From Haemonchus contortus (lineage: Eukaryota > Nematoda > Chromadorea > Rhabditida > Trichostrongylidae), in NCBI GenBank assembly GCA_000469685.2, contig LS997567.1, positions 20,386,108 to 20,450,107 of the forward strand: a stretch of DNA of 64,000 nt, given 5' to 3'. The notes below the pieces were generated by a model. The model had not been told where the DNA came from and did no database searches. It was given only the letters and a program-made list of their open reading frames with translations. Position numbers and translations under genes: made by a program. Each line of letters begins with the position of its first letter. Position 1 is the first letter of the stretch. Positions 1-11,709 of this stretch are shown piece after piece.

Positions 1-700
1 TTCTGTCGTTTTTCAATGCTCAGCTTTCAGTGCACATATCTCGGCTCAACGAAACTTTATCAATCGAGATAAAAACCATTATTATATACACATTTTTGCC
101 AACGAGTGGCAATCTTGCCTATCCCGGTTGCATAGAACTCTGGAGATCTAGAAGCGATGAATTCGAGGAAGGTCGATTTGAAATCGTGTCGATTGTTCAA
201 GAGTTTCTCTTGGAGGAAGATGTCGAGAAGCTTAAAAAAGTGGTAGTCGACTGGAGCGAAGTCTGTTGGGTACGGTGGGTGTGGCAGAGTCGTAGCCAAG
301 CTCGTTCAGTTTCTTAAGGGTGGTCTGTGTGACATGGTGTTCACCAATCCAGGGCTCATGAGCTGCGGCTTCTGGTGCATTTCGTCGATATCCTGGCAGT
401 ATCTTTCAGCTTTGAAAGTTTCACCCGGATTCAAAAAGGTATGATGAATTAAACCAGCCGTTAACCCCAAACTACCACTATCACCGTCTGCGAGAATTTC
501 GTTGCTGTTACGGAATTTCTCGAACCATCGCTGTGCAGTACGTGCAATCGTTGCTCCATGTCCAAACGCTGCGTTGATATCTCGAGCCGTGTCCGCTGCA
601 TTCCTGCCTAGTTTGAATTGGAGAAGGAATATGGTGCGAACTTCTCGTTTGTCCATGTTTTTTCCAAGCTTTTGCAAGAGCTAGGAGGTCACTATGAGGC
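1..700 (-). pseudogene. mariner transposase remnant, internally deleted
   Basis: On the minus strand, 677-530 encodes a mariner helix-turn-helix N-terminus (MDKREVRTIFLLQFKLG, then AQRWFEKFRNSNE). After a junction near 480, 299-60 encodes the mariner C-terminus: HPPYPTDFAPVDYHFF corresponds to the usual HPPYSPDLAPxDYHLF block, followed by FIASRSPEFYATGI. The first two catalytic aspartates and the core between them are largely missing, and the pieces lie in different frames, so it cannot encode active enzyme. The full family protein is about 345 residues. I found no terminal repeat; the 3' end may lie outside the window. Family assignment is firm, exact limits are not. Confidence 0.8.
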
Positions 701-842
701 GAAGCTGATGCAACAGTCAGAAAGAGCAAGAAATGCGCTTTCAAACGGTGTACTACATAACAGCAGGGCAACGATTTATAACTCAGAAAAGAGCGTATAA
801 AAGTAGATCATCCAAAACGACAACTTTCTGAAACACCTAATA

Positions 843-3502
843 TTAAAGGCACCGTTCACTTAAATTTGGGTAATCCAGATTATGATGAAAAATGGAAGAC
901 AAGATCGAAACTAGTGCGACTGAGGTGAAGAAACTGCGTGCATTGGTGTTTCCAAAGTGAAAAAAGGCTTCGAAAAACCGTTAAAAAGGGGGCTGGACGA
1001 GAATGAAACAAGAAAAATGAAGAAGGTGGGGCGCCCGGGCGAGCTGAACAGTGCGTTTCACGGCGCGCGTGTGGGTCCTGATGCGAATAACAGACAATGG
1101 TAAGCCAAAATTCATTCACTCATATGCATAAATAAACAAAAAAACCCTAGTAACAGTAAAAGTAGCTCACCTTTTCCAACCTCTAGAAGTAGGAAATTAA
1201 ATAAGGGATCGCGGCAGCAAAAAGAAAACAGAGGAAAAAAGGTTGGGAGAAAAACATCGCCTCATCACTCGGCGATTAGCTGATTGTGCTGGGTCCTAGA
1301 ACGAATAATAGCAATATGTATTGTTTCGCCACTCTGTCTCGTCTAAGACACCGATCGAGAGGCGAGAACGCGAACTACGGCAACAACGGGGCTTCCGCTA
1401 TGCCCTTAGCGCCGAGATTATGGGAGCGGTAGGGTTCCTTCTACCGCCCATGGGGGGCGCTGAGTATTCCTAAAGGAGGAACTCACAAGCGAAGGATACT
1501 TGGTCGCAGTGGCCATTCAAGATGAGATGTATACCCCCGTAGGTGGTTTCGAACGCTGATCCCAAATCTGTATTCCAAATCTGCGAAACGATTCTGGGAA
1601 CAAACTTACGGGACCGGAGCTTCCCTGTGTTATACCACTGCGCTGAACGGATCATCGAGCCGAGCAAAGCCCTTACCTGTGCAACGGTGGCCTGGGGGAT
1701 AGTGCGGTGGACAGGTAGGCATGACATCAAGGTTCGATTCCTTAATGCATGGGCTCGTTTTGCTTTTCAATAAAATGCGTCCTAAACGCTTGCAAAACAT
1801 TTTTGGGCTTAATGTTGGGCGTCTACAGGGTTCCCTCACAATTTAGGACTCCGAGGAATAGTAATCCAATAAAAATTTTTCATACCGCTACTAGCCGAAT
1901 ATATACATACGTCTCCCTACCCTGAACAGTAAAGATGGTGTTTTGAAATCTTCGGCAGCTCCTCGTACTTACGGTAGGCGGCGGCCGAATGACTCATCCG
2001 ACCAGAGCCCTCTTTGGCAAAGATACGGTCCACAGATTCTAGGAGTAGTGCCCGCGCTTTCGAAGCGGTGGTACAAGTTAACTGGCACTGTTGAAAAAAT
2101 ACTGTAGAACAATGGTTTATCTCTTTGTGTGCACATATGATTATCCATTGATTCTATTCATGGTGTAAATGCCCTTTCATGAGGTAAGCGTGGTGGAGCG
2201 GTGGGGCATGATACCACGGCTGCCCCCAAAATCCTGTATCCATCTGTGAATTGTTCTGAATTTTCCCCCTATGAGCCTTCATTGTTGATTTGAAGCGGTA
2301 TCCAGTGGAAATGACTGTCGTGCAATGGGACTCTTTTATTAATTTTATGATAACTTATCCTTACAATTTATCCGCTAATCTTCATAAGTAGGCAGACCGA
2401 CTAGCTTGTTTTGCACCTGATAGTTGCACATAATACATCGTAAGTTATCAGCAATAGATCATTTCGAAAGCTCATGCTCTCCTAATTTCCGTAGACGGCC
2501 CTCTGTCTTGATGATGCAGAACGCGTTTCTCATGCTCGAGAAGGTGCGGCTTCTTTCAAAACTCAAGCTATAGAAGACTATAGACTCTTCCACCAGTGCC
2601 ATGAAATTGGAGCTCATGGGCCAGATCACAAACATGAGGGCTACGTTTCACTTCGGAGAATCTGTATCCCCACAAACGTAGTAAGTTTCATTTGCGAAGC
2701 TACGGGTCCATCGTCGCCGTCCTCATCAGACGACCGGAGAGGATCAATGTGATCGTCTTTCACGAATTCGACTTCTTTGCAAAGGGTAACGGGCTTGTTT
2801 TCATAGTATCGATAAGTACGATTCGAAACCGCTTCATTACCGCCTCTTGGATAGTGTTGCTGTCTACTTCATGCTACAAGAAAAAATTCCTTCACGAAAT
2901 ATGATGACCTCACATTCTTCAAAAGATTCGCTAGTAACGTGTTGAAGAGCGTTTGATCCGATGAATCATTTGAAATCTTCCTCCTTGAAGCCTTTGAGGC
3001 TCATTTTAAGCAAATATTTAGAATTCCTCTTTGGCTCGAATGGAGCTCCACTTTTATTCGGCCGATGAGAGGCAAAAAACTTGCCTTGTAATACCTCTCC
3101 AGTGCTCCTAAATTGTGAGAGAGCCCTGTAGATGCCCAACATCCAGCCCAAAAACGTTTTGCAAGCGTTTAGGACGCATTTTATGGGAGAGCAAAACGAG
3201 CCCATGCATCAAGGAATCGAGCTTTGATGTCATGCCTATCAGCCCACCGCACTATCCCCCAGGCCACTGTTGCACAGGTAAGAGTTTTGCTCGGCTCGGT
3301 GATCCGTTCAGCGCAGTGGTATAACACAGAGAGGCCCCGGTCCCGTAACTTTGTTCCCAGAATCGTTTCGCAGATTTGGAATACAGATTTGAGATCAGCG
3401 TTCGAAACCACCTACGGGGGTATACATCTCTGCTAGAATGGCCTCTGCGACCAAGTATCCTTCCCTTGTCAGTAACCTTTTTATCGTGAACGGTGCCTTT
3501 AA
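843..3502. mobile_element. TTAA-flanked MITE, copy 1, split by another element
   Basis: The left end is TTAA followed by AGGCACCGTTCAC (843-859). The right end is the inverse, GTGAACGGTGCCT then TTAA (3486-3502). The left part (847-1485) matches 5399-6040 of copy 2 for most of its length, including the run of GAAAAACATCGCCTCAT. A TTAA target with matching inverted termini is characteristic of piggyBac-type elements, which is an inference here because no transposase is present. Its interior is interrupted at 1486-3468 by an unrelated long-TIR element. Confidence 0.65.
1486..3468. mobile_element. Long-TIR DNA element, subfamily 1 (TSD TCA)
   Basis: Inverted arms of about 365 b (1486-1850 and 3104-3468) begin CAAGCGAAGGATAC and CAAGGGAAGGATAC. 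TCA flanks both sides (1483-1485, 3469-3471). The related MITE at 5395-6065 preserves an uninterrupted site with a single TCA, which fixes the ends. Mirror-image open frames of ~76 residues in the two arms (1543-1773 plus, 3181-3411 minus) are consequences of the repeat rather than genes. Each arm holds a tRNA-like segment with the perfect B-box GGTTCGATTCC at 1731-1741, degenerate in the right arm. The 1.25-kb centre has no recognisable coding sequence, so the element is non-autonomous. Confidence 0.75.
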
Positions 3503-5394
3503 TGAAGAAGGTCAATGAAGGTTCTCCCACGCAATGGTCTGTCGAGCACTAGAAACGTTGGCAAGAGGCATTGGACCATACAAGTCGATGGTAGCGAGGA
3601 AAGCATGTGACAGGGCGACAGGTTGCCTACCCCTTTGGTAAGCGGATTTTTCCTCTTGCGAGTCATTGTCCTTAGTCCAGAATGCAAAAACTTAGACGTA
3701 ATCTACCGAGCTATTTGTGCGCAACTTAACGCATGGAAATAGATTCGGTCGCGACCATAGCCGGACGGGCAGGGGGACTCAAGCAAGAGGTCACCTTCTT
3801 TCCAGCTCCTCGCATAACTGCCCCAGCCGCAGCTTCGAACACGAAGCAGCATTCCGGTCAAGGTATACTTCCGCATGACTGGGAAGTACCGGAACCTTGC
3901 ATTGAGTCACATGATAAAGGAATAAAGTCTTGGAGCATTAATCAATCCCGTCAGAAGGATGCGTTCACGCTTTAGACTTCCGTTCAAAATCGTATTGGTG
4001 TATTGAATGCGTATGGATGTGCATGTCGGTGCTTCTAAACTCCCAGACGAGTCTGTCTGGTACCAAATAGATGGAGGGCTTGTTCGGCCCAGGCGGATAA
4101 AACATAACAAAGTGAAAAAATCGAAAAAGCAAAATTATCATTATTTTTACAAGAACTAGGATTGGTTAAAGCCGGACACGCCCACACGCTGCCCGTTTTA
4201 CCCTTCCACCACGTTGAGGTGGGCCATCGGAAGGTCTATGAACGTTTCGATCCTAAACCCGTTAACGACCGCGTGCCCCACACCACACCAAGTCGTGCTC
4301 CTGGGATCGCGTGACCCGTCGGCGTGCCTCGTTATCTACACTATTTATTATATGTACGTTTTTGTTTTTGACGCTTCCAAGTATCAGCTTGGCTCACAAC
4401 ATCCTAGATTACCTTTAGGTCTAGAGGTCCAAGAATTGTCCACTTCCAACCATAGGTAGTTATGGTGACTTTGAGGCGATGTAAGGGTTTGTATTGGCCA
4501 ACTTGCAGCTTCTAACGCGAAGATAGAAAGCCTCGCATAACTGGGAATTACCGGAACTTTGCATTAGAATACTAAAGAACTACGAAAACTCGGTATTTGC
4601 ACATTAGTAGGTGTGGCAAAAACGGACACGCCCGCACACCGCGTTGAGGTGGTAGGCCAGGGGGATAGTTATCGTAGAAAACGAAAATTCATATCAAGTC
4701 AATATTGAAAGGGGCAAAATCGGGGGTTATTTTTTGGTCATACTGCGCTGGCTTTCCTGAACTATTACTCATGTTACTTGTAATAGTTTGGGAAAACACT
4801 CAAAACAAAATTTTTGTGGTACCTGGTGCATTTTGACGAGGCCCTTTTGACACAATTTATAGGCACGCCCTTTTTCTTCGGATTCTCCTTCTAGCAATCA
4901 GTGCATCCTCTCTGGTTGTATTTTGCACTTTCATTCCAACTTGTGAATCGTTTTTGGAGTGACAAGCTTGCCGATAACTTTCTGAAGCATGGGTTCCACA
5001 AGTCTACCACTACAATGCTGTCTGCCTCTAATCAATGCATCAAAGATTTGAGGCCAAAATTCATTCCTCGTGTCTGGACAAAGTTTCGTGATATTTCGCT
5101 GGCTCTGGATCCCACAAACCATCAACCATCGCGGTTCAAGGATGAGTTGAGCAGTTCCTAACTACCTTTAGAGCTTAACAAGCTAAATGTGGCTGTACAG
5201 CATAGCGCGTACGTTTTGTGGATGACTCATCACTCTTGTGACATTTCAATGGAACCTTATCTCGAAAAACGGTTGTGTAAAAGTTTAGGTTGCTTCTGGG
5301 ACCGTGTGGCTCGCAGGCAGGTCACAACATGAGCTCTCGAAAAGCGCGCCCGACCCCAAACAATAGACGTCTAAAAGGCGTGGTCGCCAATGGG
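3503..5394. other. No recognised gene; faint dispersed repeat
   Basis: Two segments resemble each other: about 3865-4230 and 4510-4665 share a CGCAT(A/G)ACTGGGAA(T/G)TACCGGAAC block and a later CGGACACGCCC with GTTGAGGTGG. This looks like an old repeat pair. A minus-strand frame at 5125-4931 could be a transposon tail, but I do not recognise it. Confidence 0.35.
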
Positions 5395-6065
5395 TTAAAG
5401 ACACAGTACGCGATAACTTTGGATAATCCAGGTAATGACGAAAAATCGAAGGTTATATGGAAAGTAGTGCGATGAAGGCGGAGAAACTGCGTGAATGATG
5501 TTTTGAAAAAATGCTAGGAAAAATCCTTACCAAAAGAGGGGGGGGGGTGGACAGAATGAGACCAGGAAAATGAAAAAGAAGGGGAAGTTTGGACGAGCTA
5601 TACAATGTGTGTCAGTGCATGCGTGTGGCCCCTAGTGCGCATAGCTGACTACGGTAGGCAAAAACTCATTCATAAACAAAGTTAACAAGAAAAACCCCTA
5701 GTAATAGTAAAAATAGCCAACTTTTTTCAGCTTCTTGAGGTAGAAAATTAGAATTAGGATCGCAGCAGTAAAAAAACAACAGAGAATAAAAGAGTAGGAG
5801 AAAAACATCGCCTCATGACTCGGCGATCGTCTGATTGTGTGTGGGTCCTAGAACGAACATTGCAATCTGAATTGCCTCGACACTCGTCTGACGTAACACC
5901 GATCGAGGGGCGGGAAGTCCGGACAATCCGGTAGCGGGGCTTCCACTATGCCCTAGCTGTTGAGTTTTTGGACTCGACAGCGTCCTTCCTGTCACCCTTG
6001 GGAGCCACTGGGTATTCCTAGGGGGAGAACTCAGAAACCATTTTTATCGTTAACTGTGCCTTTAA
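5395..6065. mobile_element. TTAA-flanked MITE, copy 2 (uninterrupted)
   Basis: TTAA then AGACACAGTACGCGATAAC at the left, and GTTAACTGTGCCT then TTAA at the right. The body is homologous to 847-1485. At about 6030 the text AACTCAGAAACC is the empty counterpart of the insertion site used in copy 1. No open frame of note. Confidence 0.65.
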
Positions 6066-6522
6066 TGGTAACAGTTTTTGACCAGGGTCAATTTGTACTC
6101 CTCGTTATGGGAGTTCCTGACTACTCATTTTTTAGAAAGGAAAGGGAAGGAGCAGTGGTAGTTCTCAGTAAGGCATTTCAACCTTCACATAAGAAGGGGA
6201 GAGCACGCCATCCGACCGATATTTTTAAAAACTGCTGAGAGGCGTAATGCAATTCGTATATTCAGATAAGCCTTATTCCGCGCAAGCTCCTTCCACTGTA
6301 AATGAAGTCTAATTTGGGACATGCTATGTAGGCAACAGGTTTCACCCCTATGCACCTACCTCGTTTATCGAAATAGGTTGACCACTGTTCCTTTGAAAAC
6401 CTCTCGTCACCGTTTTTCGGACTTATCAGATTATAGGTTCGCAAGACCTACAACTGATAGTGTAGCGGGACTCGAGTTCATGTCTGGGGTGACAACAGGT
6501 GTGATACATACTTTATTATTAA

Positions 6523-7711
6523 CCAGTTTGGCTATGCACGCTAACGCGCGCAGTGTATGTCGACGGCCACTTATCCACGATGGAGTCGTTCAGCGGAATT
6601 TTGGATAATCAGAATAAGATAGTTTTCTCTGGATTCGAACGCTGCTGAGGGCATCACGCTCGATATGTTTCGTTTGAGCACAATTATTAGTGGTTGCTCC
6701 TAATTCCGTCCATCTCAGTGCAAACCCTAACCACTATAAACTTGACCACCCTTCTTTTGACTGCTCCTAATCATTTTTTCCGCATTCTAGAAAGTTTTTG
6801 AAGGGAGGAGTTTTGTCCTAGCCTCGCTTTCCTGTGCCAACCCCGCCCACTTCTAGAATTTGACCACATTTGTTCCATTACCTCTTCTCACTTTTTTTTT
6901 TACCTCTTCCCACTTTTCCCCGTGTTCTAGAACGCTTCTGAACAGAGTTATGAAATTTTGATCTAAGCCCCGCCGACTTTAGTGCCAACCCCGCCCACTT
7001 CTAGAATTTGACCACATTTGTTCCATTACCTTTCCCACTTTTTCCCCACGTTCTAGAACATGAGAATTATGAAATTTTGATCTGAGCCCCGCCTACTTTA
7101 GTGCCAACCCCGCCCACTTCGAGAATTTGACCACATTTGTCCCATTACCTCTTCCCACTTTTTCCCCGCGTTCCAGAACGTTTCCGAACGAAGTTAAAGT
7201 CATTTTTAAAAAGTAGCTTTCGCGTTAACGCACGCCCCGTCCGCCGTGGGCGGGACTTCGCTGAATTTACGCATGCCCAGCACGCATAAGGCCTTGACCA
7301 CTCTTTTGACTTCCTTTCCTTGCCCCGACGCCGTCGTTGAATCGAGTTATGAATCTCTGTGGAAAGTACCGCCCACTGCAAGAACGCTCCGCCCACCGCC
7401 GGTAAGTTTCCTTTATTTTGATTATTGACCCACCCCTCAGCTTTGCACATTCTTTCCCGGGGTCTGGACTGTTATAAGAGCGAATTAGAAGAATTTGCCC
7501 CTTGCCTCGCCCAATTCCGGCGCATGCCCCGCCCCTTGGGGCGGAGCTCCCCTGAGCTCACATGTGCTCTGTTGCTCTTGCCCTATCCTCAACCCATTCC
7601 AAACTTGACCCGACCTCTCCAGGTGTCTGTTCACCTTATATCGAATTTCCGTACAAACAAACAAACAAACAAACAGACAGACAGACGCGAGCGCTTTATA
7701 TATAGTAAGGA
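6523..7711 (-). mobile_element. Helitron-like non-autonomous element, copy 1
   Basis: Read on the minus strand it starts TCCTTACTATATATAAAGCGC with TGTCTG/TTTG tetranucleotides just inside. It ends with a 6-bp stem (GCGCGC GTTA GCGTGC), 13 bases, and CTGG. It sits between A and T. A 5' TC, a subterminal 3' hairpin, a CTRR end and A|T insertion are the established Helitron signature. The interior is a tandem series of ~110-130-b units each carrying CCCGCCCACTT and GAATTTGACCACATTTG. No Rep/helicase is encoded. (GTCT)n tracts also occur in Helentron-derived HINE elements, an alternative placement. Confidence 0.7.
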
Positions 7712-7713
7712 TA

Positions 7714-9637
7714 CCAGTTTGGCTATGCACGCTAACGCGCGCAGTATACGTCGACGGCCACTTATCCACGATGGAGTCATTCAGCGGAATGTTGCATAAT
7801 CAGAATAAGATAGTTCTCTATAGATTCGAACGCTGAACTGCTGTGAGCATCACGCTCGATATATTTGAGCACAGTTGTTAGTGGTTGATCATAGCTCCGT
7901 CCACCCTAGTGCAAACCCTTTCCACGGTAAACTTGACCACCCTTCTTTTGACTGCTCCAAACCATTTTTTCCGCATTCCAGAAAGTTTTTGAAAAGATGA
8001 ATTTTTGGCCCTAGCCCCGCTTCCATGTGCCAGCTCCGCCCCCTTCGAGGACTTAACTAAATTTGTTTCAATTCCTCTCACCATTTTCTACCCGCATCCC
8101 AGAACGTTTCTGAATAGAGTTATAACTTTTTGACCTAAGGCCCGCCCACTTTGGTGCCAGCCCCGCCCTCTTCCGGGATTTGACCATATTTGTTCTTTTA
8201 CACCTTGACACCTTTTTGCCGCATCCGAGAACGTTTCTGGATAGAGTTATAAATTTTTGACCTAAGCCCCGTCCTCTTCGTAGACTCGGCCACACTTGTT
8301 CCACTACCTCTAACCACTTTTTTCCCGCACTCTAGTACATTTTTGAACAGAGTTATAAGCCTTGATCTAAGCCCCGCCCACTTTGGTGCCAACTCCGCCC
8401 ACTTTCGGGATTTGACCACATTTGTTCCATTACCTTTCCCACTTTTTCCCCACGTTCTAGAACATCAGAATTATGAAATTTTGATCTGAGCCCCGCCTAC
8501 TTTGGTGCCAACTCCGCCCACTTTCGGGATTTGACCACATTTGTGCTTTTACACCTTGACATATTTTTGCCGCATCCCAGAACGTTTCTGAATAGAGTTA
8601 TAAATTTTTGATCTAAGCCCCGCCCACTTTGGTGCCAACCCCGCCCACTTTCGGAATTTGACCACATTTGTCCCATTACCTCGGGTGTGGTACGATTCAC
8701 GCGTTAATATAACGAGGTCATCGGACAAAACGCGCTAGAACATCATGCCTACCATCATAACGGAAGAAATAGGAACTTATAAGTAGAATAAGTAAAAAAA
8801 TGACCAACTATGCACGTTTACAAAGGGATTGCGTTTACTAGGATCAGAAAATTTGAAGGTATTTTTATTTTGAACGCTTGACACGTAAACTGTTGACTTA
8901 TGAGGTGAATTCTCAATCTCGAAGGGGCTTTTTTTGCCATAGTGAAGAGATTTACTCTATTCATGGTGAAGCCGTGGACTACTGCAAATTTATTCGGTCC
9001 ATCTCAACAGAAAAGTGCTGAAACGATGCTGCGTGCGCGAAGAGCTCTAAGGGGGTCACGCGTGAATCGCGCCCCCCCCCCATTACCTCTAATCACTTTT
9101 TTTCCGCATTCTATAACTTTTCCGAACGAAGTTACACTCATTTTTGAAAAGTAGCTTTCACCTCAACGCGCCCCCCCCCCCCTCGTGGGCGGGGCTTCGC
9201 TATACTTAAGCATGCTCAGCACGCATAAGGCCTTGCTCACTCTTTTTATTTTTTTCCCTGGCCTCGACGCCTTCGTTAAATCGAGTTTTGAATCTCTGTG
9301 GAAAGTACCGCCCACTGCGAGAACGCTCCGCCCACGGTAAGTTCCTTTATTTTGATTATTGACCCATCCCTCAGCTTTGCACATTTTTTCCCGGTGTCTG
9401 GAATGTTAAGAAACCGAATTAGAAGAATTCGCCCATGACCCCGCCCAATTCCGGCGCATGCCCCGCTCCTTGGGGACGGAGCTCCGCTAGGCTCACATGT
9501 GCTCTGTTGCACTTACCCTATGCTCATCCTATTCCAAACTTGACCCGACTTCTCCAGGTGTTCCTTTAGGTTATATCGAATTTCCGTGCAAACAGACAGA
9601 CAGACAGGCAGACAGAGCGCTTTATATATAGTAAGGA
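7714..9637 (-). mobile_element. Helitron-like non-autonomous element, copy 2
   Basis: Same termini as its neighbour. The 3' end (minus strand) is at 7714 and abuts the 5' end of copy 1 with only TA between them; the 5' end is at 9637. Its first ~150 b (7714-7860) closely match 6523-6670. The interior again holds repeated GC-box units and is interrupted by a 398-b MITE at 8683-9080. Confidence 0.7.
8683..9080. mobile_element. MITE with 9-10-bp target duplication, copy 1
   Basis: It begins GGGTGTGGTACGATTCACGCG and ends CACGCGTGAATCGCG followed by a C run, giving terminal inverted repeats around CGATTCACGCG. CATTACCTC lies immediately on both sides (8674-8682 and 9081-9089). Nearly the same ~400-b sequence recurs at 27688-28090. 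The duplication length points to Mutator- or Merlin-type mobilisation, an inference only. Confidence 0.7.
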
Positions 9638-9638
9638 T

Positions 9639-11121
9639 ATTATGTTACCTTATAAGACGGGATCGAGGGAAGGCCAGGACAGGTCGGCTCGCGCCGGTGC
9701 GATGGGCGCTGGACATAGGGCTTGGTAAATGAGAGGCCAAGTTGCCTGTAGCCGGCTTCTCTTATAGTGACCTTGTGCAAGTCCGTATCTTGACTGACAA
9801 GTGACTTCGTCCATGTGGCTGGCGGGTAGCGAGTATACGACATCTTCATTCCTTACAATAAACTCGTCCTCGAGCTTCAAATGAGCTTTCAAGCGTTAGC
9901 GTACGTTATCGAGGAGAGCGAAAGAGAGTTGATGAAAAACGGATAGAATGACTCCGTATCATGGAATATCGTGTTGCTAGTGCTAGACCGTGTAGTAATG
10001 TGGAGAAGACAGGTGACAAACGGCATTATACAGAAACAGAAGAAAAAGTTAGAAAGTGCGAAAAATGGCTGTTGTCCATGAGGGCGTCCCACTTTCGATG
10101 AAAAGGCTCGGCCTCGAGACGAAAGGAGGTTGGGGGGGGGGGGTGATATGGATAAACGTAAATAATAGTGTCGTTCGATGTGAGCGTCATATTTCAACAT
10201 ACGTATAGAATTTCAATAAATCGGTTGCAGTGGTAATTGTCAACCTATGAGTTATCCTTATACACTCACATGATATTGGCGACTAGTGAAAGGGCGTATT
10301 ACCTTTTTGTTTTCAGGATAAGAAAGCAAGTGGGGTATACGCTGCGTGTGTTCTCTTTGGACCTCCCATTCGAAGAGTTTCTTGAAAGCGTCGCGGCAGT
10401 GCGGCAAAATTGAAAAACACCTAAAAATTACGAATGGGGCTGTCTAGGACGGCTTATACAGGAGGATTTCATCTTTTCGTTCATCTTGATAATTCATCGC
10501 CGTGTCTGTATGTCCTATTTCCTGAAATGCGAAAGTGCGTGATTATTAATTGTTTCATGCCGTCTGGTGCTTCCTCATCTATAATAGTTGCACAAGTGTT
10601 TGCTGCGTTGTGTTGGGTACGGAAGCATTAGCTGGCGTGAAACGTAGAGAATAATGCTTGAAGCGATAAATTGAAAAAACGCGGTATGTAGAGTTGAAAG
10701 TACGATGCTGCTCTCAAGAAAGGTTCTACTGTCTCCACGTTCTCTGGACGTGGTCTCCATTGCAGAAGGTATTATAGTCCCAAACGCTTTAAAGAAGAGT
10801 ACGAAGATTAGAAACGATTGTAGTCATGGGATTCACGCCTGTAACGTGAGTCGCGGGGAAATTTGATTGCTCTTGTGAGGCCAGGACTCTGAGAACGTCA
10901 TCAATTTTGACTATCAAAAGGTTATCAGTTGGCACGTTAGTCCCTGTGTTTGTGGTCCCACATTCTTTCTGTTTCGTTAACTAGTCGTTCGTAGTCTGAA
11001 GGTAATGGGGCAAGAAGTTTCAGCCTTGCCTTTGTTTAATTGGATTCGACAGGGCGTTGGTAAAAATCATGCTTCGAAGGAATTTTCTTCCGTCAGCCAA
11101 GTTGGAGCCAGGGTATGCGTC
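9639..11121. other. No recognised gene
   Basis: There is a minus-strand open frame at 9892-9650 (80 codons) with no family I recognise, and a G-run at 10130-10143. I see no splice-consistent exon or transposon terminus. It may be intron of, or sequence upstream from, the ETS gene. Confidence 0.3.
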
Positions 11122-11124
11122 TAA

Positions 11125-11615
11125 CCAGGGAGGGGTAGTCTATTTATCTTGGAACTTTGAATTCAGACCCAGATAAATCGATAGAGTCTCGAATGCTATC
11201 TACGAAAATGGAAATTAAAACTGCAAAATGATTCTCCTTAAAAAGTTATGGGGGCCCGAATTTTGCTCGACAGTAGTATCAATTGTCTAAAGAAATGCCA
11301 GAAAACGTTTAGAGAGCTTTTGATAGAATGAAAAAACACTTTGCAAAAGTGCGGACAATGGCGGGGAGAGACTTCTCATTTTACGCCCACGAAGCGAGAC
11401 CACTACCACTAGGTCACGTGGGCGTTTGATATGGAAGCGACGAGTTCGCATTTCCAATTGAGACTACTGTTGAGCAAAATTTGGGCCCCCATAACTATTT
11501 AAAGAGAACCATTTTGCAGTTTTAATTTCTATTTTTGTAAACAGCATTCAAAACTCTATCGATTTATCTGGGTCTGAATTCAAGGTTCCAAGATAAGTAG
11601 ACTACCCCTCCCTGG
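11125..11615. mobile_element. Short CCAGGGA-type TIR element (TSD TAA)
   Basis: Both ends begin CCAGGGAGGGGTAGTCTA when read inwards. Inverted arms of about 165 b lie at 11125-11288 and 11455-11615. TAA flanks both sides (11122-11124, 11616-11618). The unpaired centre, read on the minus strand near 11415-11360, contains CCTAGTGGTAGTGG, a tRNA D-arm/A-box-like string. There is no coding sequence. It shares terminus style and a 3-bp T-N-A duplication with the three larger elements in this window. Confidence 0.7.
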
Positions 11616-11709
11616 TAAGATCTCTTTCCGTGTTCTATTTGAGAATACGACCAGTGATTCACCAGGATCCATTCGCACTTCTAGGGAGTCGGCATCTGAT
11701 TCTTTTTCT

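Noticed and set aside
1543..3411. Pair of similar 76-residue open frames on opposite strands
   Set aside because: They are mirror images produced by the inverted arms of one transposon; no homology to a known family and no start context.
9650..10200. Minus-strand open frames of 80 and 103 codons
   Set aside because: No recognisable domain, no splice support, and one is proline-rich from a G-run on the other strand.
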